The notes beneath the pieces are model-generated. The model was not told where the DNA came from and made no database searches. It saw nothing but the letters and a program-made list of their open reading frames with translations. A stretch of 9,945 nt of DNA from Chloroflexi bacterium RBG_16_57_11 (GTDB taxonomy: Bacteria; Chloroflexota; Anaerolineae; Anaerolineales; UBA4823), in contig MGNS01000153.1 of NCBI GenBank assembly GCA_001795165.1, positions 16,009 to 25,953 on the forward strand, in the 5' to 3' direction. The position numbers were made by a program, and so were the translations under genes. Of the stretch, positions 1 to 5,805 are shown in pieces (positions within the stretch are counted from its first letter, which is position 1; every line of letters starts with the position of its first letter).

Positions 1-1
1 A

Positions 2-262
2 CGGCTTGCGCTTTGGCCGCGCAAAAATATTGCCCATGACACAGGACTGCGGCTAGGCCAAACCAGCCCCACCGAATTCACTCTCGGGCACAACGTATCT
101 TCCAGAGCAGAAGTCGATCAGGTCATGCAACAGGCCGCAACCGCCGGCGCTCTCATCGTCAAGCCCGCCCAGGACACGTTTTGGGGTGGCTACGCAGGGT
201 ATTTTCAAGATCCCGACGGCCATCTCTGGGAGGTTGCCTGGAACCCGCATTGGGCTGAGTAA
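2..262 (+). CDS. VOC (glyoxalase/bleomycin-resistance fold) family protein, C-terminal part
   Basis: The reading frame enters from the left edge and stops at TAA 260-262, giving the last 86 residues. Seen: a segment reading TLGHNVSSRAEVDQVM, a helix rich in Ala (QQAATAGALIVKPAQ), then FWGGYAGYFQDPDGHLWEVAWNPHW and the stop. The GY-F-DPDGHLWE pattern is the classic last strand of the vicinal-oxygen-chelate fold, in which the Glu of the LWE motif usually binds the metal. Known: members of this family include glyoxalase I-like, bleomycin-resistance-like and dioxygenase-like proteins, and this short soluble subtype is usually annotated only as 'VOC family protein'. The substrate cannot be told. 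The N-terminal half lies outside the window. The next gene begins 35 bp downstream on the same strand after an AT-rich gap. Confidence 0.88.
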   Translation, partial: RLALWPRKNIAHDTGLRLGQTSPTEFTLGHNVSSRAEVDQVMQQAATAGALIVKPAQDTFWGGYAGYFQDPDGHLWEVAWNPHWAE

Positions 263-284
263 TCCTTAAATTAAAAAATAAATA

Positions 285-294
285 AAGGAGGAGG
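285..294 (+). promoter_or_regulatory. Strong Shine-Dalgarno of the lipoprotein hydrolase
   Basis: A purine run AAGGAGGAGG ends 3 bp before the ATG at 298. Its GGAGG core at 287-291 lies 6 bp from the start. It sits in the AT-rich 35-bp gap after the VOC stop. It fixes the start at 298: the signal peptide begins immediately and the next ATG (408) lies after the lipobox. It is by far the strongest ribosome site seen in the window. Confidence 0.8.
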
Positions 295-297
295 CCT

Positions 298-1707
298 ATG
301 CATGCCACGCGCAGGGCTGCTCAAACCGGCCTGGTCGTCACCGGGCTGCTCGTATTGCTCCTCGGCCTGGCCGGTTGTGCTGCAGAGCAAGCGACCGGGA
401 CGGCTAAGATGCCGGTTCCGCCGACGGCCAGACCAACCGCAATACCAACCACCGCTCCAACGGCCACCCCGACATCGTTGCTTACGCCAAAGGCGCCGAC
501 TCCTGTTCCGACGCTCTCCCTCGAGGATACCTCCGTCGAAGAATACGTGGTCGAAGATTTCGACCTGGCGCATTCCCCCGTCGACGGTGACCCGAATAAG
601 TGCCTGATCTTTGGGAACATACCGGTATCCAGGCCCGCAGCAGACCTGCCCCCCGAGCTGGCCGCCTTCCTGGGCCGCTGGGAAGGATACGTTAATGCCC
701 CGCCGGTCAAAAAGGATCGCAAGATGGTGCTGGTCATCCAGGAGATTAACGCCCAGGAGGGGAAGGCCGTTGGCTTATCGGGCACCAACCTCCAGTATCC
801 CGACCGGATCGGGGAAGTCCACTTCAGGGTCGTCCCGGGTGAGACCCCTGCCATTGAATTTCAGATATTCTGGCCTGGCGGCAACCTCGAGATCGACAAC
901 TACACCTATGATTCCCAGCGGGATCACCTGATCGGTTGGGCGAAGTTGTCCAACAGCGATTCCACCATCGGTCCCATCGAGCTCAGCCGGGATCGATCTT
1001 TCTACGTCTATAAGGACTACGCCCGCTACCTGGCCGACAAAGGCATTACCTCCCAGGCGTACCAGGATCCCGAGCTGACCCGCTACGGCCAGGGGTATAT
1101 GCTCTACCTCCCTGAGGGCTATGCCGACCAGCCACAGAAAACCTGGCCTCTGATCTTCTTCCTGCACGGCTACGGCGACCGGGGAGACAACCTCTTCCTG
1201 CTGGCCAAAGCCAGCCCCTTCATGTTCATCCGGGAGAAGGGTCCACTGCCTTTCATCATCGTCGCGCCCCTGTTGAGCGCCTACCAAGGCTATTCGTCCT
1301 TTCCGGAAGAATACCTGGATGGCGTCCTGGCCGAAGTCCAGGGCAATTACCGGGTGGACCCGCAGCGGATCTACCTGACCGGTCTGAGCATGGGTGGCGA
1401 GGCCGCTTATCGCCTTGCCGTCCACCGGCCCGAGACCTTCGCCGCCCTCGTCCTCCTATCTTGCTACGTTGATTCAATAACCTATTCGCTGCTCGATCGA
1501 ATCAAGGACCTGCCGGTGTGGGTGATCCACGGAGAAAATGATACGGTCTTCCCCCTGGTCAAGGCCCAGCAGCCGGTGGAGGCCCTGGAAGCGGTCGGGG
1601 GCAACGTTCAATTAACAATCCTCGAGGATCATGACCACGACACCTGGACCGACACCTACTCTGACCCGGCTTTCTACGACTGGCTGCTGGAGCACCAGAG
1701 ACCCTAG
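298..1707 (+). CDS. Lipoprotein alpha/beta hydrolase (esterase/phospholipase-carboxylesterase-like)
   Basis: 469 aa. Residues 1-27 form a lipoprotein signal: Arg5-Arg6, a Leu/Val/Gly core and lipobox LAGC with Cys27 as the lipidation site, so the mature protein is probably membrane-anchored outside the cytoplasm. Residues ~35-75 are a Thr/Pro/Ala linker. Residues ~120-240 look beta-rich (starting FLGRWEGY at 124) and match no family I can name. The hydrolase domain follows: HGYGD at 290-294 (oxyanion region), GLSMGG at 362-367 with nucleophile Ser364, IHGEND with likely acid Asp415, and DHDHDTW with likely base His447. All three catalytic residues are present, so activity is likely. Known: this pattern occurs in carboxylesterase, dienelactone-hydrolase and feruloyl-esterase-like enzymes; the natural substrate is unknown. 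A diverged copy of its last ~30 codons lies at 3530-3625. Confidence 0.85.
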   Translation: MHATRRAAQTGLVVTGLLVLLLGLAGCAAEQATGTAKMPVPPTARPTAIPTTAPTATPTSLLTPKAPTPVPTLSLEDTSVEEYVVEDFDLAHSPVDGDPNKCLIFGNIPVSRPAADLPPELAAFLGRWEGYVNAPPVKKDRKMVLVIQEINAQEGKAVGLSGTNLQYPDRIGEVHFRVVPGETPAIEFQIFWPGGNLEIDNYTYDSQRDHLIGWAKLSNSDSTIGPIELSRDRSFYVYKDYARYLADKGITSQAYQDPELTRYGQGYMLYLPEGYADQPQKTWPLIFFLHGYGDRGDNLFLLAKASPFMFIREKGPLPFIIVAPLLSAYQGYSSFPEEYLDGVLAEVQGNYRVDPQRIYLTGLSMGGEAAYRLAVHRPETFAALVLLSCYVDSITYSLLDRIKDLPVWVIHGENDTVFPLVKAQQPVEALEAVGGNVQLTILEDHDHDTWTDTYSDPAFYDWLLEHQRP

Positions 1708-1810
1708 CGGCCATATCTGCAATGGGTCATTGCCGCCAATGAAGCTGCAGCCAAGACCGGCGGTCTCGGACTTCGCCTGCCACCAGCCACACCCCCATTT
1801 CCGTAAATGA
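1708..1810. other. Intergenic stretch; 3' flank of the hydrolase gene
   Basis: No gene is supported. The first ~65 bp after the hydrolase stop are visibly homologous to 3626-3690, behind the truncated second copy of the hydrolase tail, including the words CCAATGAAGCTG and AGACCGGCGGTCTC. The similarity therefore goes beyond the coding region. Confidence 0.6.
1754..1766 (+). terminator. Short hairpin downstream of the hydrolase gene (weak terminator candidate)
   Basis: AGACC and GGTCT form a 5-bp stem with a GGC loop 47 bp after the stop codon. No T-run follows, so a classical intrinsic terminator is not supported. The hairpin is kept, one base pair longer (GAGACC-GGC-GGTCTC), at 3670-3684 behind the second copy of the hydrolase tail. 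Confidence 0.25.
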
Positions 1811-2107
1811 AATGGAGAGGGCCAGGGTAATTACAACATTGCCCCCTTCGCAATTTCGGTCGTAACCAAAGCCTTATTCCTGTCCTGCGTGCTTCCCATC
1901 GTGACCCTCATCGCCTTGATGCTTAGCCTGGGCGTGTGGCTGGGCAAAGCTTCGAAGAAAAAGGCGCAGGTTGTTCCAGCTCCGGCGCCCGTTGTGACGG
2001 AAGATGCCCAACAATAACTACAAAAGCACAAGGACATGCTGGATAAGGGCTTGATCACTGAGACCGATTACGAATCCAAGAAGGCGGACATCCTATCCAA
2101 GATGTAA
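1811..2107 (+). pseudogene. Broken small membrane protein with C-terminal SHOCT domain
   Basis: One frame runs from 1811 to TAA 2105-2107, interrupted by a TAA at 2015-2017. Upstream of the break it encodes a hydrophobic segment (ALFLSCVLPIVTLIALMLSLGVW), then a Lys-rich turn and an Ala/Pro/Val linker. Downstream it encodes LQKHKDMLDKGLITETDYE followed by SKKADILSKM, a good SHOCT domain (short C-terminal ~30-residue helical hairpin with a GLIT-E-[EY]-x-x-KK pattern). A membrane segment, linker and terminal SHOCT domain is a normal layout for this family. The break is explained by one CAA-to-TAA change in a Gln run. No ATG or good ribosome site opens the frame (only GTG 1889), so the start also seems damaged. 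No frameshift within the SHOCT part, so decay is recent. Alternatively, two short peptides are made, which I think less likely. Confidence 0.65.
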
Positions 2108-2203
2108 CCTTACCGGATTCTAAACCCTGCAGCGTGGGCGCACCGCCATCATAACCTCCGGCTGCACATCATCTTCTACAAATATGTAAGGTTTCGACCC
2201 GTG

Positions 2204-2232
2204 CAATCCGCTCAATCCGTTCATGCAATCCG
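2204..2232. repeat. Three close copies of CAATCCG
   Basis: CAATCCG occurs at 2204-2210, 2213-2219 and 2226-2232, partly as CAATCCGTT. This kind of degenerate short-period repeat is common in non-coding DNA of several environmental phyla. No function is visible. It lies just upstream of the hsdS remnant. Confidence 0.45.
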
Positions 2233-2265
2233 TTGTCCGCCCACGCCCGTATCAGCTCCTGCCTG

Positions 2266-2382
2266 GGATATGCCCCCCGTAAGGGGAGCGACCGATGGCA
2301 GCGCGGCGACCACAACACACTGCGTGACACCCTGCTGCCGAAGATGATGAGCGGAGAAGTCAGAACCGCAGATTGCCGCTGA
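2266..2382 (+). pseudogene. hsdS: C-terminal remnant of a type I restriction specificity subunit (HsdS)
   Basis: The frame ending at TGA 2380-2382 reads DHNTLRDTLLPKMMSGEVRT before a few non-matching residues (ADCR). The string LRDTLLPKLxSGExR is the highly characteristic last helix of HsdS proteins, the subunit that gives type I restriction-modification enzymes their DNA specificity. Only about 20 residues are clearly HsdS. The ~15 residues before them (GYAPRKGSDRWQRG) do not look like the usual central or distal conserved region, and no target-recognition domain is present. This is therefore a fragment, not a gene. The start of hsdR at 3405 supports the assignment. The breakpoint probably lies near 2305, where the recognisable homology begins. 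Confidence 0.62.
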
Positions 2383-2445
2383 TTTATGGATTACACAGAT
2401 GAAACTCGCCGATGAATCATCTGCGCCGTCTTGAAATCTACGTAA
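2365..2445. repeat. Dispersed-repeat-like stretch between two gene fossils
   Basis: The stretch contains repeated GATT/CAGAT words (CAGATTGCCGCTGATTTATG, then GATTACACAGATGAAA) followed by GAAATCTACGTAATCTCTGG. The pattern of CAGATT, GATTACACAGAT and CGTAATCT with a roughly 10-12 base period resembles degenerate intergenic repeats often found beside GxxExxY genes in environmental bacterial genomes. There is no coding potential and no stable hairpin. The family assignment is from memory of such sequences. Confidence 0.35.
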
Positions 2446-2544
2446 TCTCTGGAAGCCTACCGTCTGGAGGTGGGATTGCTGCTCAATTTCGGAGCGAAGA
2501 GTCTCGAGTACCGCCGTGTGGTGAAGAGCTTGGATCGGACCTAA
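2446..2544 (+). pseudogene. C-terminal remnant of a GxxExxY-family protein
   Basis: The frame opens after a TAA at 2443-2445 and ends at TAA 2542-2544. It reads LEAYRLEVGLLLNFG, then AKSLEYRRVVKSLDRT. The EVGLLLNFG-x-x-SLE-x-[KR]R pattern is the C-terminal signature of GxxExxY proteins (a PD-(D/E)XK-like nuclease fold of ~120-130 residues, cellular role unsettled). About three quarters of the protein, including the GxxExxY motif itself, is missing, and no start codon with a ribosome site is available. It sits in the same decayed block as the hsdS remnant. Confidence 0.65.
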
Positions 2545-2576
2545 ATGCTGCGAACTCCGGCAGATGTCAGGCGGTG

Positions 2577-2582
2577 TATAAT
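2577..2582 (+). promoter_or_regulatory. -10-like TATAAT just upstream of the 81-aa gene
   Basis: A perfect TATAAT ends 8 bp before the ATG at 2591. There is no clear TTGACA-like box 16-18 bp upstream and no Shine-Dalgarno in the gap. If used, transcription would start almost at the ATG, giving a leaderless or near-leaderless message. A perfect TATAAT also precedes the MNT gene (3816-3821). Confidence 0.4.
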
Positions 2583-2590
2583 TCCACAAG

Positions 2591-2836
2591 ATGAGCACCC
2601 TATCTCCCGACACCCACCCCGAAGTCGAGCAAATCCAGCTCGGACTCATCCGGCGCATGCCCTCCTGGGTCAAGTTTGCCCTGGTGGACGATCTGAATGA
2701 GACCGTCAAAGCCTTTGCGCTCAGCGGTATACGCCAGCGCTGTCCAAATGCCACCCCGGATCAGATCCACCGCCAGTTGGCCGGCCTTATGTTGGGCGAA
2801 GAGCTGGCCTGCAAGGTGTACGACCATGCAAGGTGA
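2591..2836 (+). CDS. Small helical protein, partner of the downstream nucleotidyltransferase
   Basis: 81 aa, no signal peptide or membrane segment. Residues ~20-79 (RRMPSWVKFALVDDLNETVK... LSGIRQRCPNATPDQIHRQLA... LLGEEL-like end, VYD) are rich in predicted helix. They follow a pattern I know only from unnamed bacterial proteins: an M-P-x-W-x-K-x-x-L helix, an A-L-x-G-[IL]-R-x-R turn, then P-x-A-x-P-x-[EQ]-[IL]-x-x-[QR]-L-A. Such proteins are often encoded immediately upstream of AbiEii-like nucleotidyltransferases. Here the stop (TGA 2834-2836) overlaps the next start by 11 bp, so the two are translationally coupled. I infer a regulatory or antitoxin-like role, but no biochemical function can be read from the sequence. 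The start at 2591 is the first ATG after the stop region and lies right behind a TATAAT. Confidence 0.75.
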   Translation: MSTLSPDTHPEVEQIQLGLIRRMPSWVKFALVDDLNETVKAFALSGIRQRCPNATPDQIHRQLAGLMLGEELACKVYDHAR

Positions 2837-3398
2837 CTCCATCCGGGTGACATTGCTCGTCACGGCTGTCTTCCAGCGCCTGGGCATTCCCTATGCCGTC
2901 GGCGGATCGCTCTCCTCCTCCGTCCACGGGGTGATGCGCTCTACCCTGGATGTGGATATCCTCGCCGATATGCGCATGGAGCACATCCAACCCTTTGTTG
3001 CCGCCCTCTCAGCTGAATTTTATGCCGACGACGAAATGATCACCGGTGCAATTATGCATCGCACCAGCTTCAATCTCATCCATTATGCCACCGCCTTCAA
3101 GGTCGATGTATTCATTCCCAAGCTGCGAGATTTTGATCGGATGCAGCTAGGACGATCTGCACGCTCCATCATCATTGCAGACCCTGAGCAAAGCGTTTAT
3201 GTAACCAGCCCCGAAGATATCATTTTGTCGAAGCTGGAATGGTACCGTATGGGGGATGAAGTATCGGACCGCCAGTGGCGGGACATCCTGGGTGTGTTAA
3301 GGATGAAATCGGGCCTGCTGGATTTGACCTACCTGCACCGCTGGGCAAAAGAGCTTGGTGTGGAAGACTTGCTCGAACGCCTCCTGAAAGATATCTGA
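2826..3398 (+). CDS. AbiEii-like nucleotidyltransferase (candidate toxin or RNA-modifying enzyme)
   Basis: 190 aa from the ATG at 2826; an in-frame ATG at 2697 lies deep in the preceding gene and is rejected. AAGGTG at 2813-2818 serves as a ribosome site. The nucleotidyltransferase (pol-beta superfamily) core is complete: GGS at 26-28, then DVD with Asp42 and Asp44 after RST, and a third acid, Asp94, in FKVDVFIPK. The C-terminal half carries SPEDIILSKLEWYRMG and SDRQWRDILGVL, a conserved block of this subgroup. Known: AbiEii of type IV toxin-antitoxin systems and MenT toxins share this fold and transfer nucleotides, in some cases to tRNA. Whether this subgroup is toxic is not shown. It forms a tight pair with the 81-aa gene and lies between hsdS and hsdR remnants, so it was probably a passenger of a type I restriction operon. 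It looks intact while both hsd genes are broken. Confidence 0.8.
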   Translation: MQGDSIRVTLLVTAVFQRLGIPYAVGGSLSSSVHGVMRSTLDVDILADMRMEHIQPFVAALSAEFYADDEMITGAIMHRTSFNLIHYATAFKVDVFIPKLRDFDRMQLGRSARSIIIADPEQSVYVTSPEDIILSKLEWYRMGDEVSDRQWRDILGVLRMKSGLLDLTYLHRWAKELGVEDLLERLLKDI

Positions 3399-3404
3399 TC
3401 TGTC

Positions 3405-3527
3405 ATGGCTTTTACCGAATCGCTCATCGAACAAGCCGCCCTCGACTGGCTTGCCAGCCTGGGTTACGCCTGCGCCTTTGGCCCCGACCTGGCCTTCGAC
3501 GGTCCCACCCCCGAGCGTCCGGATTAC
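3405..3527 (+). pseudogene. hsdR: N-terminal remnant of type I restriction endonuclease subunit R (HsdR)
   Basis: The ATG at 3405, 6 bp after the nucleotidyltransferase stop, opens MAFTESLIEQAALDWLASLG, then YACAFGPDLAFDGPTPERPDY (41 residues). An E-x-x-x-[EQ]-x-A-x-x-WL-x-x-LGY-x-x-x-x-GP-[DE]-x-A start followed by ER-x-[DS]Y is typical of HsdR, the ATP-dependent translocase and nuclease of type I restriction-modification (about 900-1100 residues). Homology stops abruptly after Tyr41: from about 3530 the DNA is instead homologous to the tail of the hydrolase gene, in another frame. Over 95% of the gene, including the nuclease and helicase motifs, is missing, so it cannot work. Confidence 0.8.
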
Positions 3528-3529
3528 CA

Positions 3530-3625
3530 CTTACGGTCCTCCAGGGCCACGACCACGACACCTGGACCGACACCTACGCGGACCCGGCCTTCTACGACTG
3601 GCTGCTGGAGCAGGTGAGGCCGTAG
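3530..3625 (+). pseudogene. Second, diverged copy of the lipoprotein hydrolase C-terminus
   Basis: The frame ending at TAG 3623-3625 reads LTVLQGHDHDTWTDTYADPA and then FYDWLLEQVRP. It parallels the end of the intact hydrolase (LTILEDHDHDTWTDTYSDPA, FYDWLLEHQRP), with many synonymous and a few amino-acid changes. The catalytic-His motif HDHDTW is present but everything upstream is absent. DNA homology continues ~65 bp past the stop codon. Divergence is too great for a very recent duplication, so this is probably the tail of a former paralogous gene joined to the hsdR start by a deletion or insertion. Confidence 0.82.
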
Positions 3626-3838
3626 CGGCGTTATCGGCAATAGACCTAGCGGCCAATGAAGCTGTAGCCGAGACCGGCGGTCTCGACTACATAAGGGAAC
3701 TGCGGGGAAGCAAGCCCTACACCCGCCACTAAAGACGGTTTCGGGGTTGCATAAATATGATACCTCATGGAGAAATGTACCTCCCCGGCTGAGTTCCGAG
3801 CAGCTCCAGACGGAGTATAATAACAGCTGGGTTAGACC
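3626..3838. other. Non-coding stretch before the MNT gene
   Basis: The first part (to ~3690) is the hydrolase 3' flank with the GAGACC-GGC-GGTCTC hairpin at 3670-3684. The part up to TAA 3730-3732 reads AANEAVAETGGLDYIRELRG and SKPYTRH in one frame. This looks protein-like but has no start, and the frame is broken upstream, so it may be another fossil I cannot name. The rest holds the TATAAT of the MNT gene. Confidence 0.45.
3816..3821 (+). promoter_or_regulatory. -10-like TATAAT upstream of the MNT gene
   Basis: A perfect TATAAT lies 17 bp before the ATG at 3839. No convincing -35 box is visible at the right spacing and no Shine-Dalgarno precedes the ATG, so the leader would be only ~10 nt. 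MntA/HepT pairs are often autoregulated, but no clear operator palindrome is seen here. Confidence 0.4.
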
Positions 3839-4129
3839 ATGGACGCCGATCAATTGCTCAAATCCAGGCGCGAGGAAATATTGCGCCTCGCCGCCCAACA
3901 CGGCGCTTACAACGTGCGCGTGTTTGGCTCGGTGGCGCGCGGCGAAGCCCGCCCGGATAGCGACATCGATTTCCTGGTCAACCTGGAAGCCGGCCGCAGC
4001 CTGCTCGATCTGGCCCGCTTGTTGCGCCAGTTGGAAGCCTTGCTGAACTGCCCGGTGGATGTGATAACCGAGGCGGGGCTGCGCCCGCGCTTGCGCCCGC
4101 AAATTTTGAAGGAAGCGCGCCCATTATGA
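3839..4129 (+). CDS. mntA: MNT-domain nucleotidyltransferase antitoxin (MntA-like)
   Basis: 96 aa, a usual length for the family. The minimal nucleotidyltransferase signature is complete: FGSVARGEARPDSDIDFLV gives GS at 30-31, ten residues, then Asp42-Ile-Asp44 (GSx10DxD), with a third acid at Asp74 in CPVDVITE. Known: in the characterised MntA-HepT system, MntA is an antitoxin that AMPylates a tyrosine next to the HEPN active site of HepT and so silences the toxin. All catalytic residues needed for this are present. The stop overlaps the next start as ATGA (4126-4129), the usual coupling for this pair. The ATG at 3839 is chosen because it starts directly before the conserved helix (DQLLKSRREEILRLAA) and follows a TATAAT. 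Confidence 0.9.
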   Translation: MDADQLLKSRREEILRLAAQHGAYNVRVFGSVARGEARPDSDIDFLVNLEAGRSLLDLARLLRQLEALLNCPVDVITEAGLRPRLRPQILKEARPL

Positions 4130-4470
4130 GGAGCGAGCGCGAGCGCCTGTTGGATATCATCGAAGCCATCACCCGCATCGAGAAGTATGCCGCCCGTGGC
4201 AAAGCCGCTTTCCTGGATGACGAACTGATCCAGAACTGGATGGTCAGCCAGATCGCCATCATCGGCGAAGCTTGCCGCGCCCTGCCTGCGGATTTCCAGG
4301 CACGCTACACGAGCGTGGATTGGGCGGATATCATCGCCATGCGCAATATTCTGGTCCATCACTATTTTGGCATCGATAAAGAAGCGGTCTGGTCGGTGGT
4401 GGAGCGTGATATTCCCGAGCTTAAACTGGACATTCGGTCGATCCTGGCTGGCCTGGATGAGTCCATTTGA
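4126..4470 (+). CDS. hepT: HEPN-domain toxin (HepT-like, DUF86)
   Basis: 114 aa, all-helical. The HEPN RNase motif is complete: Arg73-Asn-Ile-Leu-Val-His78-His-Tyr80 (Rx4HxY), inside MRNILVHHYFGID. Known: Arg and His of this motif cleave RNA, and the tyrosine is the residue AMPylated by MntA in the studied system, so this toxin has both its active site and its modification site. AAGGAAG at 4109-4115 serves as ribosome site for the ATG that overlaps the MNT stop. No truncation or frameshift. The gene ends only 19 bp before the first CRISPR repeat, which is read in the opposite direction, so array read-through would be antisense to it. Confidence 0.9.
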   Translation: MRSERERLLDIIEAITRIEKYAARGKAAFLDDELIQNWMVSQIAIIGEACRALPADFQARYTSVDWADIIAMRNILVHHYFGIDKEAVWSVVERDIPELKLDIRSILAGLDESI

Positions 4471-4484
4471 GCGGCAAGGAGAAG

Positions 4485-4518
4485 GTTTCAATCCACGCCC
4501 CACGCGTGTGGGGAATAC
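4485..4518. repeat. First (leader-distal) repeat, degenerate, with a type I-C-like 5' end
   Basis: The I-E-type repeat is recognisable from TCCAC to GTGGGGAATAC, but has an extra G after TCCAC (CGCCCC instead of CCCCC) and AA in place of the leading GG. Read from 4485 the DNA is GTTTCAATCCACGC, identical to the conserved end of many type I-C repeats (whose other strand ends GCGTGGATTGAAAC). Confidence 0.55.
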
Positions 4519-5805
4519 CTCCCGGCACAATTGGAAACATTACGAACATCAGGTCCACCCCCACGCGTGTGGGGAATACATGTGCTATATTCACTATCGT
4601 TCCAGGCTAACATGGTCCACCCCCACGCGTGTGGGGAATACGCTGTATCGCATGTTCCGCTCAGCGTTGTATCTACTCCACCCCCACGCGTGTGGGGAAT
4701 ACGCAGGCTGAGTTCCTGCAAGTTTGCTATGATAACGGTCCACCCCCACGCGTGTGGGGAATACGTCCTCGTCAAACCAAAGGCTGTCGCCATCGGTAGG
4801 TCCACCCCCACGCGTGTGGGGAATACGGCATGCGCTCAATATGCGTACCGCCGGTAATTGGTCCACCCCCACGCGTGTGGGGAATACGTTGGAGTAGGGC
4901 CGGTTGTGGCTGGCGTGATAGGTCCACCCCCACGCGTGTGGGGAATACCTTACAGCCCGTACACGATTGCCGACCCGGTGTTGTCCACCCCCACGCGTGT
5001 GGGGAATACGTAAGATCACCTGGACGAACGAGAAGCGCCGCCTGTCCACCCCCACGCGTGTGGGGAATACCTAAGACTCCACCTTAAACAAGTGAACATA
5101 GCCGGTCCACCCCCACGCGTGTGGGGAATACTTGTCCAAAGGGGCATCCCTATTCTGGAAATAAGGTCCACCCCCACGCGTGTGGGGAATACTTGGTGTC
5201 GCGGTGGAATGTCAGAATTGTATTAGGTCCACCCCCACGCGTGTGGGGAATACCGAGACGCCTTTGTGCTCCTCGTCCCAGCTTTCGGTCCACCCCCACG
5301 CGTGTGGGGAATACTGCCATGCTGCGCGAGCTGGACAGGGCGTATAAGGTCCACCCCCACGCGTGTGGGGAATACCGATTGATTTGCCATATCTGCGGCT
5401 TGGGCGGCGGTCCACCCCCACGCGTGTGGGGAATACGTTGCGCCGGAAATACAGCCCGCAACGCAGACAGGTCCACCCCCACGCGTGTGGGGAATACATA
5501 TAACAACGGCAACCAAAGCGGAGATCAAAATGGGTCCACCCCCACGCGTGTGGGGAATACATTAACCGCTCAGCATCTGGGGTCTTTTTGACGAACTCCA
5601 CCCCCACGCGTGTGGGGAATACATCGCCTGGGCGATCTCCTGGTTTTGCGGTGTGCGGTCCACCCCCACGCGTGTGGGGAATACGAAACCAAGAGAGGTT
5701 GATGCACCGACAGTTAGGTCCACCCCCACGCGTGTGGGGAATACGATCAACGGTTCGGTTTCGCTGGAGGTCCATATCCTCCACCCCCACGCGTGTGGGG
5801 AATAC

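Noticed and set aside
775..1425. 216-aa frame on the minus strand inside the hydrolase gene
   Set aside because: It is a shadow of a GC-rich coding region; the plus-strand frame has a signal peptide, linker and catalytic motifs.
2221..2754. 177-aa frame on the minus strand
   Set aside because: It overlaps the hsdS and GxxExxY remnants and the 81-aa gene, all of which have recognisable protein families on the plus strand. No ribosome site and no known motif.
2697..2825. Upstream ATG at 2697 as the start of the nucleotidyltransferase
   Set aside because: It would add 43 residues read out of frame from the 81-aa gene; the family begins a few residues before the VGGS motif, matching the ATG at 2826.
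3275..3625. 116-aa frame joining the nucleotidyltransferase end, hsdR region and hydrolase tail
   Set aside because: Only its last ~32 residues are homologous to anything (the hydrolase tail). The rest is out-of-frame reading of two other genes, so it is not a fusion protein.
4471..4489. Terminator between hepT and the array
   Set aside because: The 19 bp hold no inverted repeat or T-run.
4519..4551. Oldest spacer as a CreA-like guide against the MNT promoter
   Set aside because: By eye no seed-length complementarity to the region before 3839; a systematic search of all spacers against the window was not possible.
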